Shown here piece after piece: positions 61,006 to 64,000 of a stretch of 64,000 nucleotides of DNA. The stretch covers positions 310,001-374,000 of the forward strand of contig CAZUQM010000001.1 in assembly GCA_964622545.1 (NCBI GenBank), written 5' to 3'. Below the pieces are notes generated by a model that did no database searches, was not told where the DNA came from, and saw only the letters and a program-made list of their open reading frames with translations. Origin of the DNA: JAFGLZ01 sp964622545. GTDB taxonomy: Bacteria; Planctomycetota; Phycisphaerae; UBA1845; JAFGLZ01. The position numbers and the translations under genes were made by a program. The first letter of the stretch is position 1; each line of letters begins with the position of its first letter.

Positions 61006-61319
61006 TACCGAGACGCGGACAGACACGAGAACAGATGATCGCGGAGAGGGCAGCGCAAGTGCAGCCCATGTATCGACCGTTGTACCGGAGGGCTGTGAGC
61101 GGGGAGGCCTCACCACGGGAGGCGATCAAGGCCCAGTGTCTTGAATGCCAGGGGTGGGATCGTCGTGGCGTGGCGGAATGCACGGCGCCCGCGTGTCCGC
61201 TGTTCGCTTACCGACCCTACGCGAACCACGATGGTCGGGGCGACTCAGGATCACTGAGACCGGCCGACAGGGCGGGGAAATCGACCGTAGAGGCCAGGAA
61301 ACATGCGGCGGCACCCTAG
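61002..61319 (+). CDS. Phage-type Cys-rich small protein, 105 aa
   Basis: Seen: GTG start overlapping the preceding stop. The centre, CLECQGWDRRGVAECTAPACPLFAYRPY, has the spacing of a small zinc-binding phage/plasmid protein I recall (C-x2-C, then C-x4-CPL-x2-YR). The C-terminus is disordered and basic. Function unknown; nucleic-acid binding is a guess. It supports a phage or plasmid origin of the operon. Confidence 0.6.
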   Translation: MIPRRGQTREQMIAERAAQVQPMYRPLYRRAVSGEASPREAIKAQCLECQGWDRRGVAECTAPACPLFAYRPYANHDGRGDSGSLRPADRAGKSTVEARKHAAAP

Positions 61320-61408
61320 GGGTGCGACCGGTTCGGGCGTGGCGTTATTGCATACGAACCTCGCCGAGAGAGCGGGGTTACGGACAACGTGACAAGGGGA
61401 CGGACCAA

Positions 61409-61648
61409 GTGAGCAGTGAGCAGACCAAGGACGGACAGACGACCAAGACCATCGAGACGGTCCGCGACGTGCCGACGCTGGCGTTGCGACCCAAGGACGC
61501 GGCCCGGGCGATCGGCATCAGCGAGCGTCTACTGTGGACGCAAACGAACATGGGCCTCATCCCGTGCGTTCGGATCGGCCAGGCGGTGCTGTATCCCGTC
61601 GAGGTGCTGCGGACGTGGCTGGCGGATCAGGCCGGCAAGACAGGCTAA
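61409..61648 (+). CDS. HTH domain protein, excisionase/MerR-like, 79 aa
   Basis: Seen: GTG start with AAGGGGA at good spacing. LALRPKDAARAIGISERLLWTQTNMGLIPCVRIGQAVLYPVEVLRTWLADQ matches helix-turn-helix domain 17 (DNA-binding proteins of the excisionase family). Known: such proteins bend att DNA to favour excision. Of the HTH proteins in the element this one is nearest to the integrase and is the best candidate directionality factor. Confidence 0.75.
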   Translation: MSSEQTKDGQTTKTIETVRDVPTLALRPKDAARAIGISERLLWTQTNMGLIPCVRIGQAVLYPVEVLRTWLADQAGKTG

Positions 61649-61744
61649 TTCGAGGATTCTCGGCAGCCCGACTTGACTAGCGCCGGATCGTGCGTCATAC
61701 TGTAGACAGACGGGGGCAGGCCGGACGAACGAGGGGCCGACGCG

Positions 61745-61927
61745 ATGGCCGAGCTGATCGAAGGAATCCGGACGATGCGATGGCACGCCGACTGGCCCGA
61801 GACGCTGGGGTGGATCGAGCGCCGGGCGGCTCAAGAGCTGATGGACGGCCGGATCGAACTCCACGACGCCAAGGCCATCCGGCGGGCCTGCGATGAGGCG
61901 GCGGCACGACTCAGGACCGAGGGCTAA
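61745..61927 (+). CDS. Small hypothetical protein, 60 aa
   Basis: Seen: AGGGGCC before the ATG; helical, charged (MRWHADWPETLGWIERRAAQELMDGRIELHDAKAIRRACDEAAARLR). No family recognised. Placed between two HTH genes, two nt from the next start, so it is part of the operon. Could be a partner or anti-regulator. Confidence 0.5.
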   Translation: MAELIEGIRTMRWHADWPETLGWIERRAAQELMDGRIELHDAKAIRRACDEAAARLRTEG

Positions 61928-61929
61928 CG

Positions 61930-62139
61930 ATGTCATTCCGAGCGATCGTGAAGACGGAAGTGGATCGGCAGGGGCTTAGCGGTTACAGGCTGGCCAAGCT
62001 GTCCGATACGCCGATGCGGACGGTGCAGGCCTATCTGAGCGGTGAGCGGGACTTGACCGGCGAAAGGCTCGCCAAGCTGTGTAAGGCGCTGGGGCTGGAA
62101 CTCCGGCCGAGGAAGCAGGCGCGGCGCAAGGGGAGGTAA
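61930..62139 (+). CDS. Xre-family HTH protein, 69 aa
   Basis: Seen: a compact lambda-repressor-type HTH (GLSGYRLAKLSDTPMRTVQAYLSGERDLTGERLAKLCKALGLEL) with a basic tail. It has no second domain, so it may be a Cro-like regulator of the operon. Its stop is 5 nt before the integrase ATG. Confidence 0.8.
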   Translation: MSFRAIVKTEVDRQGLSGYRLAKLSDTPMRTVQAYLSGERDLTGERLAKLCKALGLELRPRKQARRKGR

Positions 62140-62144
62140 CCAGG

Positions 62145-63722
62145 ATGGCCAAGGGCAAACGTCAACGCGGCAACGGCCAGGGCTCGTTGTTCAGGCGATC
62201 GAAGACCGGACCGTGGTACATCTCGTGGTACACGGCCGACGGCAAGCGACCGTCGGAGAGCACCGGCACCACGGACAAGGCGACGGCGCAGCGCATCTTG
62301 AATCAGCGGGTGGCCGAGGTGGCCTTGCGACGTGGCGGGGTGATCGACGCGACGATGGACACCATCGCCAAGCAGGCGGCCAGGCCCATCGAAGAACACC
62401 TTGACGACTATCGGGCGACGATGCAGACGGCCGGCAGGAAGGCCAAGACGATCAGCGACAACATCGGCTTCATCCAGTGGGTGACCGAGCATAACGGCTG
62501 GCAGACGGCGGGCGAGATCACGGCCGACGGCGTGAACCGCTACGGTCGATCATTGGCCGAGGCGGGGCGGTCGGCCCAGACGATCCGCAACCACCTATCG
62601 GCGGTCAAGGCCTTCACCAAGTGGTTGAGCACGCATGCCAAGCTGCCACGCGATCCGCTCATGTCGGTGAAGCGACCGAGCGCCAAGGCGGACCGCCGGC
62701 GTGAACGGCGGATGCTGCTCCCCGATGAATGGCAGTGGTTGAGATCGGCGACGGAGAAAGCGGAGCGGTACGGCATGCCGGGAGCAGAGCGGATGCTGCT
62801 CTACACGACTGCGATTCAGACGGGGCTAAGGGCTTCGGAGCTGGCCAGTCTGAGGCGCGGCCAGCTCTTTCTGGATGCCGAGCACCCCTACATCACGGTC
62901 AAGGCCAAGGCCACCAAGAACGCCAAGGATGCTCGACAGTACATCCAGGCGGGGCTGGCGGAGCAGCTCAGGGAGCACGTGGCCACGAAGACACCGAACG
63001 CGGCGGTGTTCACGCTGCCGGATCGTCATGACCTGGCCAAGATGATCCGCGCCGACCTGGCCGACGCCCGGCAGGCGTGGCTCGATGCGGTTCCCCACGA
63101 CCCCGAGGAACGCGACAGGCGGCTCCAGAGCGACTTTCTAGCCGAGGCCAACCACGAGGGCGCAACGCTCGACTTTCACAGCCTACGGCACACGTGCGGT
63201 GCGTGGCTGGCGTTGAGCGGTGCGCACCCGAAGGCGATCCAGGCGGTGATGCGGCATAGCACGATTACGTTGACGATGGACACTTACGGCCACCTGGTTC
63301 CCGGCCAGGAAGCCGAGACGGTGGCGCGGTTCCCTTCCATGCTGCCAGACGAGACGGAGGCGGCGCAGGCGACGGGCACGTACGACGTGGTTTCGGCCTC
63401 CGAGAGTTACAGCAGTACGTACAGCAGTAGGATTGCGAAATCGTCCGAACGCGTGCGACCTTGTGCGAACGGATCGGCGGCGGGCGATGAAGACCACGCA
63501 AAGGCGAGTGCGCGAAAAGCCGCTCCAATTGCGGGTATCGGCGATGGTGTGCGATGTAACACAACGGGAATCGGAGAGGGTGGGATTCGAACCCACGGAA
63601 CAGGAAAACCTGCTCAACGGTTTTCAAGACCGCCGCCTTCAGCCACTCGGCCACCTCTCCATGTCGGCAGCGGGGGCACCCGCCCCGCCGTCCGGGTTCC
63701 TCCCAACGCCGTCTGTCGATGA
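62145..63722 (+). CDS. int: Tyrosine site-specific integrase, 525 aa in the integrated state
   Basis: Known: tyrosine recombinases integrate and excise elements at att sites. Seen: N-terminal AP2-like arm-binding part (RGNGQGSLFRRSKTGPWYISWYTADGKR), a core-binding SAM-like domain (about 85-185), and catalytic residues in TGLRASELASLRRGQ (Arg I), HSLRHTCG (His-x-x-Arg), and MDTYGHL (Tyr), with HS in the second His place. The frame continues about 150 codons past the tyrosine, through the candidate right arm site, the 64-bp core and the antisense tRNA, to a stop outside the element. The part after the core is thus host sequence. GGGGAGG precedes the ATG. Confidence 0.9.
   Translation: MAKGKRQRGNGQGSLFRRSKTGPWYISWYTADGKRPSESTGTTDKATAQRILNQRVAEVALRRGGVIDATMDTIAKQAARPIEEHLDDYRATMQTAGRKAKTISDNIGFIQWVTEHNGWQTAGEITADGVNRYGRSLAEAGRSAQTIRNHLSAVKAFTKWLSTHAKLPRDPLMSVKRPSAKADRRRERRMLLPDEWQWLRSATEKAERYGMPGAERMLLYTTAIQTGLRASELASLRRGQLFLDAEHPYITVKAKATKNAKDARQYIQAGLAEQLREHVATKTPNAAVFTLPDRHDLAKMIRADLADARQAWLDAVPHDPEERDRRLQSDFLAEANHEGATLDFHSLRHTCGAWLALSGAHPKAIQAVMRHSTITLTMDTYGHLVPGQEAETVARFPSMLPDETEAAQATGTYDVVSASESYSSTYSSRIAKSSERVRPCANGSAAGDEDHAKASARKAAPIAGIGDGVRCNTTGIGEGGIRTHGTGKPAQRFSRPPPSATRPPLHVGSGGTRPAVRVPPNAVCR
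63407..63440 (+). promoter_or_regulatory. Right arm-type repeat pair (candidate integrase site)
   Basis: TACAGCAGTA at 63408 and 63420, 12 bp apart, then GGATTGCGAAA, matching the left arm block. It lies within the integrase gene, 132 bp before the core, same orientation as the left pair. Confidence 0.5.
63572..63635 (-). repeat. Attachment site at the intact tRNA-Ser
   Basis: 64 bp identical to 54658-54721, from the discriminator base through the anticodon loop and the 5' side of the anticodon stem. This copy was brought by the element and restores the tRNA. Confidence 0.9.
63572..63660 (-). tRNA. tRNA-Ser(UGA)
   Basis: 89 nt with a 7-bp acceptor stem (GGAGAGG/CCTCTCC), G discriminator as in tRNA-Ser, long variable arm, T-arm GTGGG-TTCGAAT-CCCAC and anticodon UGA at 63624-63626. 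CCA is not encoded. Its 3' half comes from the element. Confidence 0.95.
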
Positions 63723-63837
63723 TATCGAACCGCCCGCCGCCGATCAATCGACCCGGCCATGCCCGCACCCCGATCCGCCACGATCGCCTCCGCACGCTGC
63801 TCCCGAAGGCGGGGCTGGCCCCCTCCCCGCCGATCGC

Positions 63838-63843
63838 TACAAT
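63838..63843 (+). promoter_or_regulatory. -10 element of accD, leaderless geometry
   Basis: TACAAT ends 6 nt before the ATG of accD. No clear -35 hexamer and no Shine-Dalgarno. Confidence 0.35.
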
Positions 63844-63849
63844 AGGGTC

Positions 63850-64000
63850 ATGGCCAAGAAGATCGACGTACCGGAAGGACTCTGGCAGCGGTGCCCCCAC
63901 TGCGAGCAGACCGTCTATCAGAAGGACGTGGAGGAGCAGCTCAACGTCTGCCCCCAGTGCAGCTTCCACCACCGCGTCAGCGCCCGCCGGCGGATCACCC
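63850..64000 (+). CDS. accD: Acetyl-CoA carboxylase carboxyltransferase beta subunit, 5' end
   Basis: Known: AccD with AccA transfers the carboxyl group from biotin to acetyl-CoA, the first step of fatty-acid synthesis. Seen: only the first 50 residues, starting MAKKIDVPEGLWQRCPHC and including the four zinc-ribbon cysteines (CPHC and CPQC) and the RRRIT that follows in AccD. The rest is outside the window. No ribosome site precedes the ATG. Confidence 0.85.
   Translation, partial: MAKKIDVPEGLWQRCPHCEQTVYQKDVEEQLNVCPQCSFHHRVSARRRIT

Larger units (their letters stand above)
54658..63635 (+). mobile_element. Integrative element in tRNA-Ser(UGA), about 8.9 kb
   Basis: Seen: a perfect 64-bp direct repeat at both ends identical to the 3' half of the intact tRNA-Ser. 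A tyrosine integrase gene abuts the intact tRNA. Between are a cargo beta-helix gene and a replication-type operon (two HTH proteins, DnaB helicase, small proteins, Xre). No capsid, terminase, portal, relaxase or type IV secretion gene is seen, so it is neither a full prophage nor a conjugative element. Best described as a small integrative plasmid or satellite. Known: tyrosine integrases commonly use the tRNA 3' half as attachment site. Confidence 0.9.

Noticed and set aside
54658..63635. Element as a prophage
   Set aside because: DnaB, HTH and a phage-type Cys-rich protein occur, but there is no terminase, portal, capsid, tail or lysis gene.

Overview
The window is high-GC bacterial DNA whose gene content points to a planctomycete (Planctomycetota, perhaps a Phycisphaerae-like lineage). 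The signs are a sulfatase, a YdjY-domain protein, a hydrazine-synthase-alpha-related diheme protein, secreted beta-helix proteins, a TAT-exported aldo-keto reductase beside a ThuA protein, and a PilM plus secretin envelope operon. Taxonomy is inferred from gene content only.

Layout. 1-3.7 kb: 3' end of a sulfatase, a 50-residue secreted peptide gene with its own promoter and hairpin, a small cytoplasmic protein, two tandem MITE-like repeats, and a YdjY gene whose stop codon lies in the repeat end. 3.9-14.7 kb (minus): pilus/type II secretion-like genes in transcription order pilM fusion, two membrane proteins, then a giant secretin in its own unit. 14.7-27.1 kb: mtaB, beta-helix/SGNH protein, FAD oxidoreductase, lepA, clan-D glycoside hydrolase, proA, with REP-like double hairpins between genes. 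27.3-33.4 kb: a DUF433/PIN-like toxin-antitoxin pair, purM-gfo, a trypsin-like protease and an AlbA_2 ATP-binding gene of lower GC. 33.5-44 kb: HzsA-related protein, a lipoprotein, glycosyltransferases, and a ThuA/aldo-keto reductase/tetraheme cytochrome operon. 44.2-52.7 kb: a surface-glycan/lipid region (radical SAM, GT2, methyltransferase, flippase-like protein, GT4-GT2 fusion, GT4). 52.8-54.4 kb: a small secreted peptide with an NPQPEPPG motif and a beta-propeller lipoprotein.

54,658-63,635 is an integrative element of about 8.9 kb inserted in a tRNA-Ser(UGA) gene, bounded by a perfect 64-bp direct repeat of the tRNA 3' half. It carries one cargo gene (a beta-helix surface protein), a winged-helix regulator whose Shine-Dalgarno is buried in a hairpin, phased ACCGACA repeats, and a tightly packed operon: HTH, replication initiator-like HTH, DnaB helicase, small proteins, Xre, tyrosine integrase. 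No capsid or conjugation genes are visible. The integrase frame runs through the attachment core, and the far end of the element continues the same frame for 64 further residues ending in plausible protein sequence. The excised circle should therefore encode a different integrase C-terminus from the integrated form. Paired TACAGCAGTA repeats flank the core on both arms. The intact tRNA and the start of accD close the window.

A second theme is transcription start architecture: purM, mtaB, a GT4 gene and accD have a -10-like hexamer 6-7 nt before the ATG and no Shine-Dalgarno, which suggests leaderless mRNAs.
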